In this document: piece by piece, positions 8,341 through 15,978 of the stretch | How positions within the stretch are numbered: the stretch's first letter is position 1 | Layout of the letters: each line of letters begins with the position of its first letter | NCBI GenBank assembly: GCA_937138415.1 | Contig: CAKZPA010000026.1 | Span: forward strand, 1 to 64,000 | Direction: 5' to 3' | DNA: 64,000 bases | From: an uncultured Nitrospiraceae bacterium | GTDB taxonomy: Bacteria > Nitrospirota > Thermodesulfovibrionia > Thermodesulfovibrionales > SM23-35 | The notes under the pieces: model-generated | Told to the model about the DNA's origin: nothing | Database searches by the model: none | The model's input: only the letters and a program-made list of their open reading frames with translations | Made by a program: the position numbers and the translations under genes

Positions 8341-8676
8341 ATGCCGTATTTGGAATTTGAAGGGCAACAGTACGAGACCGACGAGGACGGGTATCTTGTC
8401 GACTGGCAGTCATGGAAGGAAGGCATGGCCGAAGTCATGGCGAAAGAAGACGGTCTCACGCTGACGAGCGAGCACTGGGAGATCATTCGGTTCCTCAGGG
8501 AATACTTCATGAAGTTCCAGATTGCGCCGATGATCAAAATCCTCGTCAAAGAGATCGGCAAAGCGATGGGTCCGGAAAAAGGGAACACGAAGTACCTTTA
8601 CGAGCTCTTCCCGGCTGGACCTGCCAAACAAGCATGTCGCTACGCCGGTCTTCCAAAACCGACTGGTTGCGTATAA
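8341..8676 (+). CDS. dsrC: DsrC sulfur carrier protein
   Basis: A 111-residue DsrC (TusE/DsrC family). The flexible C-terminal arm carries both conserved cysteines, C99 and C110, ten residues apart with the terminal one penultimate (GCV). This two-cysteine form is a true substrate partner of DsrAB: it leaves the enzyme as a trisulfide that DsrMKJOP reduces. The start follows a near-perfect AAGGAGGA site. The gene is monocistronic, flanked by its own promoter and a strong terminator. Confidence 0.97.
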   Translation: MPYLEFEGQQYETDEDGYLVDWQSWKEGMAEVMAKEDGLTLTSEHWEIIRFLREYFMKFQIAPMIKILVKEIGKAMGPEKGNTKYLYELFPAGPAKQACRYAGLPKPTGCV

Positions 8677-8688
8677 GAGAGCAATAGA

Positions 8689-8745
8689 GAAGAGCAAGAA
8701 GGGTGACGGGAGGTGTGCTTCTTGCTCTTCACGATTCTTTTTTTT
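8689..8745 (+). terminator. Rho-independent terminator of dsrC
   Basis: A perfect 13-bp stem (gaagagcaagaag 8689-8701 with cttcttgctcttc 8718-8730) is followed after seven bases by eight T residues (8738-8745). Confidence 0.92.
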
Positions 8746-8850
8746 GTCTGCTGGGGTTACGTATTGCGCTGAGCGGCTAATCAACACTTCCCATTTGAAG
8801 ACGACTGGCGGTTTGTGCGAATGAGAGGGTAAGGAGAAGAGCTACGTGAT

Positions 8851-9405
8851 ATGAACCTTCGGACACTGCTGGAAGAGAAGAAATCGTCTATTGTCAAGAA
8901 ATGGGTTCATGTCATTTTCGAGCAGTATCCGCCTGATAGTACAAATTTCTTCCTAACGCAGAAAGACCGCTTTCTTAATCCGGTCGGCCACGCCATTTCA
9001 GAGGGCGCACGGGACATATTCAATGCGCTTGTGGACGACTCCGAACCCGAGAAGTTTTATCCTCTCCTCAACGACATCATTAAAATCAAAGCGGTGCAGG
9101 ATTTCAGTCCGTCGGTGGCCATTTCGTTCCTCTTCCTTCTCAAGAAAGTGATCAGGGTGGAAGCGGGAGCCGAAATAGCACGACGGAATCTCACGCCTGA
9201 ATTGGAGGCGCTCGAATCGCGGATCGACCAGTTAATTCTCCTCTCTTTCGATATCTACTCGAAGTTCCGCGAGAGGATCTTCGAAATAAAGAACGACGAA
9301 TTCAGGAGGATGACGTTCCGACTGCTTCAGCGAGCGAATCTTATCTGTGAGATCGAGGGAGAGAAAACAACTCCCGGAGAAGAGACCGTAATAACTAATA
9401 AATGA
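8851..9405 (+). CDS. RsbRD N-terminal domain protein upstream of dsrMKJOP
   Basis: A 184-residue all-helical protein starting MNLRTLLEEKKSSIVKKW, which matches the N-terminal domain of RsbT co-antagonist proteins RsbRD. In RsbR-type proteins that domain senses signals while a separate STAS domain acts; here there is no STAS domain. It lies 12 bp before dsrM and so is the first gene of that operon. A gene of this type in front of dsrM is, to my knowledge, a recurring arrangement in sulfate reducers, which suggests a regulatory or assembly role. No direct function is known to me. Confidence 0.8.
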   Translation: MNLRTLLEEKKSSIVKKWVHVIFEQYPPDSTNFFLTQKDRFLNPVGHAISEGARDIFNALVDDSEPEKFYPLLNDIIKIKAVQDFSPSVAISFLFLLKKVIRVEAGAEIARRNLTPELEALESRIDQLILLSFDIYSKFRERIFEIKNDEFRRMTFRLLQRANLICEIEGEKTTPGEETVITNK

Positions 9406-9417
9406 AGGGGTAACACT

Positions 9418-10410
9418 ATGGGAATTTTATTCTCTTTCTTCGCAGTGGTGGCGCTGATCGTGGTGGTCTTTGTCGGGGTGCAGGGCGCGAACCTCCATTA
9501 CCTCTTTGGCGTGATAATCCCTTTCGCGGCGTTTATCACGTTCATAGTGGGAATCGTCTACCGCGTTTTCAGATGGGGGAAGGTACCAGTCCCATTCCGC
9601 ATTCCGACGACAGGAGGCCAACAGACATCGTTTCCTTGGATTAAAGCGAGTCGTATCGATAACCCGTCGAGCGCGCTCGGTGTCGCCGTCCGCATGGCGC
9701 TCGAAGTGCTCCTTTTCCGGTCGTTGTTCAGAAACATGAGATCGGAATTGCGAGACGGCCCGAAGCTTTCCTATGCGTCGTCCAAATGGTTGTGGTTAGG
9801 GGGAATTGCGTTCCACTACACGTTTCTCATTATCCTTATACGGCACATGCGCTTGTTCTTCGAACCGGTCCCAGGCATCATTAAGATTGCCGAGTCCCTC
9901 GACGGTTTCTTCCAGGTAGGGGCGCCCGTCGTCTACGTTACCGATGTCGTTTTTCTCGGTGCGGTGACGTTTCTTTTCTTGAGACGCGTCGTGATCCCCC
10001 AGCTTCGTTACATCTCCCTCGCTGCCGATTACTTCCCTCTCTTCCTCATCGGCGGTATCGGGGTTACGGGGGTCCTGATGCGGTACTTCTTCAAAACAGA
10101 CGTCGTCGGAATCAAAGAGCTGACGATGGGATGGATAACGTTCAGTCCTGTCGTCCCTCAGGGGATCCACATCATTTTTTACGTACACCTGTTCCTCGTT
10201 TCTTCCCTGCTCGCTTACTTTCCGATGAGCAAGCTCATGCACATGGCAGGGGTTTTTCTCAGTCCCACGCGAAATCTCGCAAACACCAATCGTGCCGAAC
10301 TGCACGTGAATCCGTGGAATTACCCGGTGAAGGTTCACACTTACGAGGAGTACGAGGATGATTATAGAGAATTCATGAAAAGCGCTGGCTTGCCAGTAGA
10401 AAAGGAGTAG
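9418..10410 (+). CDS. dsrM: DsrM, membrane cytochrome b of the DsrMKJOP complex
   Basis: A 330-residue NarI-like membrane protein with two N-terminal helices (residues 1-48) and further helices around 125-143, 170-190, 205-225 and 240-270. DsrM binds b hemes and passes menaquinol electrons to DsrK. Histidines suitable as heme ligands occur in AFHYTFLII and in IHIIFYVHLF. The start at 9418 has AAGGGG upstream. dsrK follows 5 bp later. Confidence 0.93.
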   Translation: MGILFSFFAVVALIVVVFVGVQGANLHYLFGVIIPFAAFITFIVGIVYRVFRWGKVPVPFRIPTTGGQQTSFPWIKASRIDNPSSALGVAVRMALEVLLFRSLFRNMRSELRDGPKLSYASSKWLWLGGIAFHYTFLIILIRHMRLFFEPVPGIIKIAESLDGFFQVGAPVVYVTDVVFLGAVTFLFLRRVVIPQLRYISLAADYFPLFLIGGIGVTGVLMRYFFKTDVVGIKELTMGWITFSPVVPQGIHIIFYVHLFLVSSLLAYFPMSKLMHMAGVFLSPTRNLANTNRAELHVNPWNYPVKVHTYEEYEDDYREFMKSAGLPVEKE

Positions 10411-10415
10411 GAACT

Positions 10416-12020
10416 ATGGCGGTTCAGAAACCAGAAGAACTATCGAAAGTTGTTTACACATTCCCCTCGACACCGTGGATGGATACGCCAGTCGAAATCA
10501 AGAAGGGCATTTTCTGCTGGGGGAACAAAGAAAAAAGCCTGAAAGCTGTTGGATTCCCGAATCCACGGCAATGGTCGGTAACCGATGAAGATTGGAAATT
10601 ACCGGACAACTGGAAAGAGATATTCATCGAAGGCTTGCGGGAGAGAGTCGATAAGTATCGCTCTTTCCGGCTCTTCCTCGATATCTGCGTCCGTTGCGGT
10701 GCCTGCGCCGATAAGTGCCATTTTTACATCGGCGGCGGGGATCCCAAAAACATGCCCGTTCTGAGGGCCGAACTGTTACGGTCCATTTATCGAAAATATT
10801 GCACGACGTCGGGAAAAATTATGGGGAAGGTGGCCGGTGCTCGAGAATTGACGACGAGCGTCATCAAAGAGTTGTGGTACTATGCGTACCAGTGCACGGA
10901 ATGCCGCCGGTGTTCGCTCTTCTGCCCGTACGGCATCGATACCGCGGAGATCACGATTCTCATTCGGGAACTCGTCAACCTCCTCGGGCTCAACATCGAG
11001 TGGATAGCGGGACCCGTGGCCAATTGTTGGAAGACCGGAAATCACATGGGGCTCCTCCCCCATACGATCATAGATATCGTGAGCGAGTTCAAGGAGGCGA
11101 TTTATCAGGTTACAGGGCTTAAGGTCGACCTCTCGTATAACAGGAAGGGGGCGGAAATTCTCTTCGTGCACCCGTCCGGAGAGTACTTCGACCCTAACGG
11201 GAACGTTACCTTCATGGGATACATGATGTTGTTCCACGAGATCGGACTCGACGTGACGCTCAGCACGTATAGTTCGGAAGGCGGGAACTTCGGCTTTTTC
11301 ACGTCCAACGAGATGGCGAAACGGCTCCATTCGAAGATTTATGCGGAAGCGAAAAGACTGAAAGTCAAATGGATACTGGGTGGCGAGTGCGGGCACATGT
11401 GGAGGGTATGGCATCAGTACCACAATACGTGGTTCGGGCCTGTGGATTACCTCGAGGAACCGGTTTCCCCGATCACGGGCACGAAGTTCGAGAACGCAAA
11501 ATCAAACAAGATAGTTCACATCACTGAATTTACAGCCGATCTTATCCGGCATGGGAAACTGAATCTTGATCCGAAACGAAACGACAAATATGTCGTGACC
11601 TTCCATGACTCTTGTAATACATCGAGGGCAATGGGACTGTTCGAGGAGCCCCGGTACATCATCAAGAATGTCTGCAACAATTTTTACGAGATGCCGCCGC
11701 AGACGATCAGAGAGAATACTTTCTGCTGCGGTTCGGGTTCGGGACTGAACGCATCAGAAAACATGGAGCTCCGTTTGAGGGGGGCGCTGCCGAGAGGGAA
11801 TGCGGTCAGGCACGTGAGGGACAAGTTTGGCGTGAATACCTTAGCCAATATATGCCAGATCGACAGGGCGACTCTCCAAACATTAGTCGATTATTGGGCT
11901 AAAGGAGTGGCGGTGCGCGGCGTTCATGAATTAGTGGGGAATGCCCTGGTCATGAAAGGAGAAAAGGAGAGGACGACTGATCTACGAGGTGATCCGCTCC
12001 CGGGAAAGGAGGGTGAATAA
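10416..12020 (+). CDS. dsrK: DsrK, HdrD-like catalytic subunit of DsrMKJOP
   Basis: A 534-residue iron-sulfur protein related to heterodisulfide reductase HdrD. It has two [4Fe-4S] ferredoxin motifs (CVRCGACADKC and CTECRRCSLFC). A C-terminal CCG-type domain (HDSCNTSR and FCCGSGSG) ligates the special catalytic cluster thought to act on the DsrC trisulfide. It is cytoplasmic and docked to DsrM. AAAGGAG precedes the ATG, and the dsrJ start is one base after the stop, so the subunits are tightly co-translated. Confidence 0.95.
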   Translation: MAVQKPEELSKVVYTFPSTPWMDTPVEIKKGIFCWGNKEKSLKAVGFPNPRQWSVTDEDWKLPDNWKEIFIEGLRERVDKYRSFRLFLDICVRCGACADKCHFYIGGGDPKNMPVLRAELLRSIYRKYCTTSGKIMGKVAGARELTTSVIKELWYYAYQCTECRRCSLFCPYGIDTAEITILIRELVNLLGLNIEWIAGPVANCWKTGNHMGLLPHTIIDIVSEFKEAIYQVTGLKVDLSYNRKGAEILFVHPSGEYFDPNGNVTFMGYMMLFHEIGLDVTLSTYSSEGGNFGFFTSNEMAKRLHSKIYAEAKRLKVKWILGGECGHMWRVWHQYHNTWFGPVDYLEEPVSPITGTKFENAKSNKIVHITEFTADLIRHGKLNLDPKRNDKYVVTFHDSCNTSRAMGLFEEPRYIIKNVCNNFYEMPPQTIRENTFCCGSGSGLNASENMELRLRGALPRGNAVRHVRDKFGVNTLANICQIDRATLQTLVDYWAKGVAVRGVHELVGNALVMKGEKERTTDLRGDPLPGKEGE

Positions 12021-12021
12021 G

Positions 12022-12423
12022 ATGTATAACGGCGGCAAGATTGTTATTGGACTCCTGATTTTTGTCGGGTTGGTCATCTCACCCTTCCTTTTGAAGGGGG
12101 ATAAGGCGACCGCGAAACCCGATCCCAAGGTTGACACGCCGGAGATTCTGAAGATGCCGGTGGGCGAGCGAACATGCGTCGAAGACAAAGAATATATGAA
12201 GGCAGAGCATATGAAGATGCTCAACGAGTGGCGAGATTGGGTTGTCCGCGATGGATTGAATATTTACACGAGCAAGGCAGGGAAAGAATATACGATGAGC
12301 CTTCAGAACACGTGTATGAAATGCCACTCGAACAAGTCGAAGTTTTGCGATGAATGCCACAATTATGTGGGTGTGAAACCCTACTGCTGGGACTGTCATA
12401 TAGCGCCGAAGGAGGAGGGATAG
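12022..12423 (+). CDS. dsrJ: DsrJ triheme cytochrome c
   Basis: A 133-residue periplasmic cytochrome anchored by one N-terminal helix (residues 4-22). Three CxxCH heme sites are clustered near the C-terminus: CMKCH, CDECH and CWDCH. The upstream cysteine in GERTCVEDKEYM is the candidate axial ligand behind the unusual His/Cys heme reported for DsrJ. The start is ATG 12022 with GGAGGGTGA upstream; the longer frame overlaps dsrK and is not needed. Confidence 0.94.
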   Translation: MYNGGKIVIGLLIFVGLVISPFLLKGDKATAKPDPKVDTPEILKMPVGERTCVEDKEYMKAEHMKMLNEWRDWVVRDGLNIYTSKAGKEYTMSLQNTCMKCHSNKSKFCDECHNYVGVKPYCWDCHIAPKEEG

Positions 12424-12425
12424 CA

Positions 12426-13202
12426 ATGAGTGTAAGCAGAAGAGAATTTTTGAAGAAGATAGGTTCCTCCGCCATCATAGGGTTAGGGGGTATATCGGCT
12501 GTCGAAGTCTTACTCCCCGGGCAATTCGAGGCATCGCAGCTTTCAAGAGATCCGAAGGCATTAACGGGAAAGCGATGGGGCATGGTCATTGACATGGTGA
12601 AGTTGGATGAACAAACTATGAAGAATTGTATTGATGTGTGCCATCGTATCCATAACGTTCCCGATTTGAACAATCCGAAGGAGGAGATAAAATGGATATG
12701 GCCAGAGACGTTCGAACATGCTTTCCCTGGCCAAGAACACGTATACATGGGCGAGGATATAAAACACATGCACTTTTTAGTGCTCTGCAATCAGTGTGAT
12801 AGCCCTCCTTGTGTGCGCGTCTGCCCGACGAAGGCAACATTTAAGAGAAAAGACGGGATTGTCATGATGGATATGCACCGCTGCATCGGTTGCAGATTCT
12901 GCATGGCCGCGTGTCCTTTCGGAGCGAGGAGCTTTAACTGGCGAGATCCGAGACCTTTCATCAAAGAGGAAAACAAGGAATACCCGACGAGGATGAAGGG
13001 GGTTGTAGAAAAGTGCACTTTTTGTTATGAAAGGCTCGCTGTTGGTCTTAAGCCGGCATGTGTGGAAGCATCGAAAGGAGCGTTGATTTTTGGTGATCTC
13101 GAGGATCCTGGTTCCGAGATAAGGCGAGTACTCCGCACGCATTACACCATACGGCGCAAATCCGAACTCGGGACGCAGCCCAGTATCTATTACATTATAT
13201 AG
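12426..13202 (+). CDS. dsrO: DsrO, periplasmic iron-sulfur subunit with Tat signal
   Basis: A 258-residue ferredoxin-like protein. The N-terminus SRREFLKK followed by a hydrophobic stretch is a twin-arginine signal, so the subunit is exported folded. Cysteine groups CNQCDSPPCVRVCP, CIGCRFCMAACP and CTFC...C bind several [4Fe-4S] clusters in the DMSO-reductase-B manner. DsrO links DsrJ to DsrP. The start is taken at 12426, 2 bp after dsrJ; an upstream in-frame ATG lies within dsrJ. Confidence 0.93.
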   Translation: MSVSRREFLKKIGSSAIIGLGGISAVEVLLPGQFEASQLSRDPKALTGKRWGMVIDMVKLDEQTMKNCIDVCHRIHNVPDLNNPKEEIKWIWPETFEHAFPGQEHVYMGEDIKHMHFLVLCNQCDSPPCVRVCPTKATFKRKDGIVMMDMHRCIGCRFCMAACPFGARSFNWRDPRPFIKEENKEYPTRMKGVVEKCTFCYERLAVGLKPACVEASKGALIFGDLEDPGSEIRRVLRTHYTIRRKSELGTQPSIYYII

Positions 13203-13215
13203 GGAGGAAAGAGCA

Positions 13216-14403
13216 ATGTTGGAATTAGCGATAAAAGGTAGTCGACGATACTGGAGTTGGGTAATTTTTTTACTCGTCTTGATAGGTGCAGGGTTTATTG
13301 CGTACCTGTATCAATTTCGCGTTGGCCTCGGAGTGACGGGCATGAGCAGGGATGTCTCATGGGGGCTCTACATAGGTCAGTTCACCTACCTTGTTGGTGT
13401 CGCTGCGTCGGCTGTGACAATAGTGTTGCCCTATTATCTCCATAACTACAAGAAATACGGAAGAATCGCCATTCTGGGTGAATTCGTTGCCGTTGCCAGC
13501 GTATCAATGTGCATGCTTTTCATTTTTGTTGACTTAGGACAACCCCTTCGGGTTCTGAATGTTCTCCTTCACCCGACTCCCAATTCGGTCATGTTTTTTG
13601 ATATGATCGTCCTGAGCGGGTATCTGTTCCTCAATATCCTATGCGGCTGGTATATTCTCGGATCGGAGCGAAAGGAAGTGCCGCCGGCTGGATGGATAAA
13701 GCCATTCATCATACTTGCGATCTGCTGGGCTCCTTCGATTCATATCGTTACGGCATTCCTCTACCAGGGTCTCCCTGGAAGGCATTACTGGCTTACTGCC
13801 ATTATGGCGGCAAAATTCCTTTCGTCAGCCTTTGCGTCGGGTCCGGCCCTTCTCATCGTGATATCTTTGATTTTGAGAAAATTTACGAAATTCGATCCTG
13901 GCTGGGATGCGATCCAGACTATGGGAAAAACATCCGCGTACTTTTTAATCGCGACGATTGCGTTTTATTTGTTCGAGGTTTTTACTGCATTTTACAGCAA
14001 TATACCGGGTCATATGCACCCCATTCAATACCTCTTCACCGGTATCCACGGGCATACAAAACTTGTCCCGGTAATGTGGACCTGCACCGCGCTTTTAGCA
14101 ATCGCCCTGCCGATATTGGTCATTCCTTCGTTCAGAAAGAACGAGCGGCTTTTAGGTTTTGCAGCTGTGGCTACATTTCTCGCACTATGGTTGGAAAAGG
14201 GCATCAGTCTTGTTGTGGGAGGTTTCATACCGAATCCCTTTGAAAGGGTGTTTGAGTACTGGCCGACAGTGCCTGAAACGTTAGTTACCATTGGCGTCTG
14301 GGGAATTGGGTTTTTGATACTGACCATACTGTACAAAGTTGCGATATCGGTTAAAGAAGAGATTGTATTCGACAAGTACGGTGAAAAGCAGATTAGGAGC
14401 TGA
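13216..14403 (+). CDS. dsrP: DsrP, NrfD-like integral membrane subunit
   Basis: A 395-residue NrfD/PsrC-type protein with about ten transmembrane helices. In DsrMKJOP it is the second quinone-interacting membrane subunit and partners DsrO. The GGAGG site sits 8 nt before the ATG and 13 bp after the dsrO stop. The 255 bp between dsrP and the next gene hold no gene I can support. Confidence 0.93.
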   Translation: MLELAIKGSRRYWSWVIFLLVLIGAGFIAYLYQFRVGLGVTGMSRDVSWGLYIGQFTYLVGVAASAVTIVLPYYLHNYKKYGRIAILGEFVAVASVSMCMLFIFVDLGQPLRVLNVLLHPTPNSVMFFDMIVLSGYLFLNILCGWYILGSERKEVPPAGWIKPFIILAICWAPSIHIVTAFLYQGLPGRHYWLTAIMAAKFLSSAFASGPALLIVISLILRKFTKFDPGWDAIQTMGKTSAYFLIATIAFYLFEVFTAFYSNIPGHMHPIQYLFTGIHGHTKLVPVMWTCTALLAIALPILVIPSFRKNERLLGFAAVATFLALWLEKGISLVVGGFIPNPFERVFEYWPTVPETLVTIGVWGIGFLILTILYKVAISVKEEIVFDKYGEKQIRS

Positions 14404-14658
14404 GCGAAGAGACGATAGTATATCGACTGTATCTGTGGTAACGACAGTTTGTATGGACAGAGACCACTGGGAACTTGATCCCTCGTATGTGGCGGGCGCA
14501 GAGAGCAGGTTACTGTGCTCTGCGCAAGAAAATTCACGGAAGACAGGCTGAAAGGACGGAAGGACCGTCAAGGATGTCCACAATCGACAGGGATGGAACA
14601 GTGGAGTGCATGCGTAAGAAAGAGCCGTTCTCGGTAATCCATAGAAGGAGGTGAAAGA

Positions 14659-14850
14659 GTGGGTACGTACCTGGTTTCGGTCGACAGAGACAAATGCGAA
14701 GGCTGCGAAGAGTGCGTGAATAATTGTCCGGTTGGCGTGTTTCAGATGAAGGATGGCAAGGCCGATCCCTATCAGGCAGATCTTTGCGAGGGATGTGAAA
14801 CCTGTGTCAGTGTATGCCCGAGCGGTGCGGTAACGCTGAAGGAGCAGTAA
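14659..14850 (+). CDS. 2[4Fe-4S] ferredoxin after dsrMKJOP
   Basis: A 63-residue bacterial ferredoxin with two complete cluster motifs, CEGCEECVNNCP and CEGCETCVSVCP. It is a soluble low-potential electron carrier. The GTG start follows an excellent AAGGAGGTGA ribosome site. It lies 255 bp after dsrP and is followed by a hairpin terminator, so it is probably the last gene of the dsrMKJOP transcript. It might carry electrons to or from DsrK, which is inference. Confidence 0.93.
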   Translation: MGTYLVSVDRDKCEGCEECVNNCPVGVFQMKDGKADPYQADLCEGCETCVSVCPSGAVTLKEQ

Positions 14851-14890
14851 TATCCGCCACGGGCTGACACATGTATTGAGACAAGGAGAG

Positions 14891-14925
14891 GGGATGCTGG
14901 ATGTCCAGCATCCCTTTCTCATTTT
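14891..14925 (+). terminator. Hairpin terminator after the ferredoxin gene
   Basis: gggatgctgga (14891-14901) and tccagcatccc (14904-14914) form a perfect inverted repeat, followed by the T-rich stretch tttctcatttt. It lies 40 bp after the ferredoxin stop and just before the DedA coding region, so it may end the dsrMKJOP-ferredoxin transcript or modulate read-through into DedA. Confidence 0.75.
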
Positions 14926-14934
14926 GGAGAAGCC

Positions 14935-15483
14935 CTGGAACAGATCATCACCCATTACGGCTACGCCGCTATTTTTGTCCTTACGTTCTTCGAAGGAGAG
15001 AGCGTTCTTTTTGCCGCCGGGTTTCTCGCCTATCACGGGTATCTCCACGCGACGGCTGTCATTCTCGTTTCAGCAACGGCTTCCTACGTCGGGCACGCGA
15101 CGTTCTTCCTCGTTGCGTTGCACCGGAGGGAGTGGTTTCTCAGACTAGTGCAAAGGTTCATTAAGGTCAACTTCCTCAGGCTGGAGTCCCTCGTCGCCCG
15201 GTACGGGACAGCCGCCATTTTTATCACGCAGTGGCTTTACGGATTTCGTTTGCTCAGCGCGGCGGTCCTCGGGCTTTCCCGGATGCGAAGATCCCGGTAC
15301 TTCACGTTGCAGCTCCTCAGCTGCGCCATTTGGGCGGTCATCTGCACGTATATCGGATACTTCTTCGGGGCGACGCTTCGGAATCTCCTCGGGGATATCA
15401 AGAAATACAACATCCTGATCGCTCTCGGCATTATGGGAATCGGATTTATCCTCTGGCTAACGATGAACGTTCGAAAGAGATGA
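14935..15483 (+). CDS. DedA/SNARE-associated family membrane protein, probable CTG start
   Basis: A DedA-family membrane protein of about 182 residues. The frame gives the family signature FVLTFFEGESVLFAAGF near the N-terminus and the re-entrant-loop region with FITQWLYGFRLLSA. DedA proteins act in lipid flipping and proton-motive-force homeostasis. The open frame begins right after the ferredoxin stop (14851) and has no ATG, GTG or TTG until 15118, which would delete the signature. The CTG at 14935, with GGAG about 5 nt upstream, is the best candidate; ATT 14875 is another. Confidence 0.8.
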   Translation: MEQIITHYGYAAIFVLTFFEGESVLFAAGFLAYHGYLHATAVILVSATASYVGHATFFLVALHRREWFLRLVQRFIKVNFLRLESLVARYGTAAIFITQWLYGFRLLSAAVLGLSRMRRSRYFTLQLLSCAIWAVICTYIGYFFGATLRNLLGDIKKYNILIALGIMGIGFILWLTMNVRKR

Positions 15484-15573
15484 CGACGATCCCCGAACGG
15501 CATTTCCTGGATTTTTTAGTTCGGGGGTCGGGCGCTTGGGGACATGGAAATGCCGTCTTAAAGGAGGAATGCC

Positions 15574-15915
15574 ATGCAGTGTCTGTTTTGCGATATTATC
15601 GAGAAGAAACGCCCGTCGAGGATAATCTACGAGGATGACCATGCCGTCGCCTTCGAGGATATCAATCCCCAGGCGCCGGTGCATACGCTCATCGTACCGA
15701 AAAAGCATATCTCGACGAATTTAGAGATAACGGATGCCGACAACTGGCTCATAGGGCATCTGTTCCAGATTGCGAATTCCGTCGCCCGGAGCAAAGGGAT
15801 CGCAGAGAACGGTTTCAGGCTCGTGATGAACTGCAACCGGGGAGCGGGTCAGACGGTGTTCCACATTCACCTTCACGTGCTCGGCGGTCGACTTATGCAC
15901 TGGCCTCCCGGATAA
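15574..15915 (+). CDS. HIT-family nucleotide-binding protein
   Basis: A 113-residue HIT protein of the HinT type. The active-site motif HIHLH is near the C-terminus (residues 98-102) and the N-terminal CLFCDII is typical. Such proteins hydrolyse purine nucleoside phosphoramidates or adenylylated intermediates. A strong AAGGAGGA site precedes the ATG. It stands alone between DedA and the convergent radical SAM gene. Confidence 0.95.
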   Translation: MQCLFCDIIEKKRPSRIIYEDDHAVAFEDINPQAPVHTLIVPKKHISTNLEITDADNWLIGHLFQIANSVARSKGIAENGFRLVMNCNRGAGQTVFHIHLHVLGGRLMHWPPG

Positions 15916-15978
15916 GGGCTACCGGGGAGGACGGTTACGACCTTCGGACGCGAAGTGCCCATTCCGGGCTGCCTGCCG

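Noticed and set aside
14574-14654. 26-codon frame just before the ferredoxin gene, ending inside its ribosome site
   Set aside because: The frame is short, has no good ribosome site and no recognisable feature. Translational coupling to the ferredoxin GTG is possible but unsupported.
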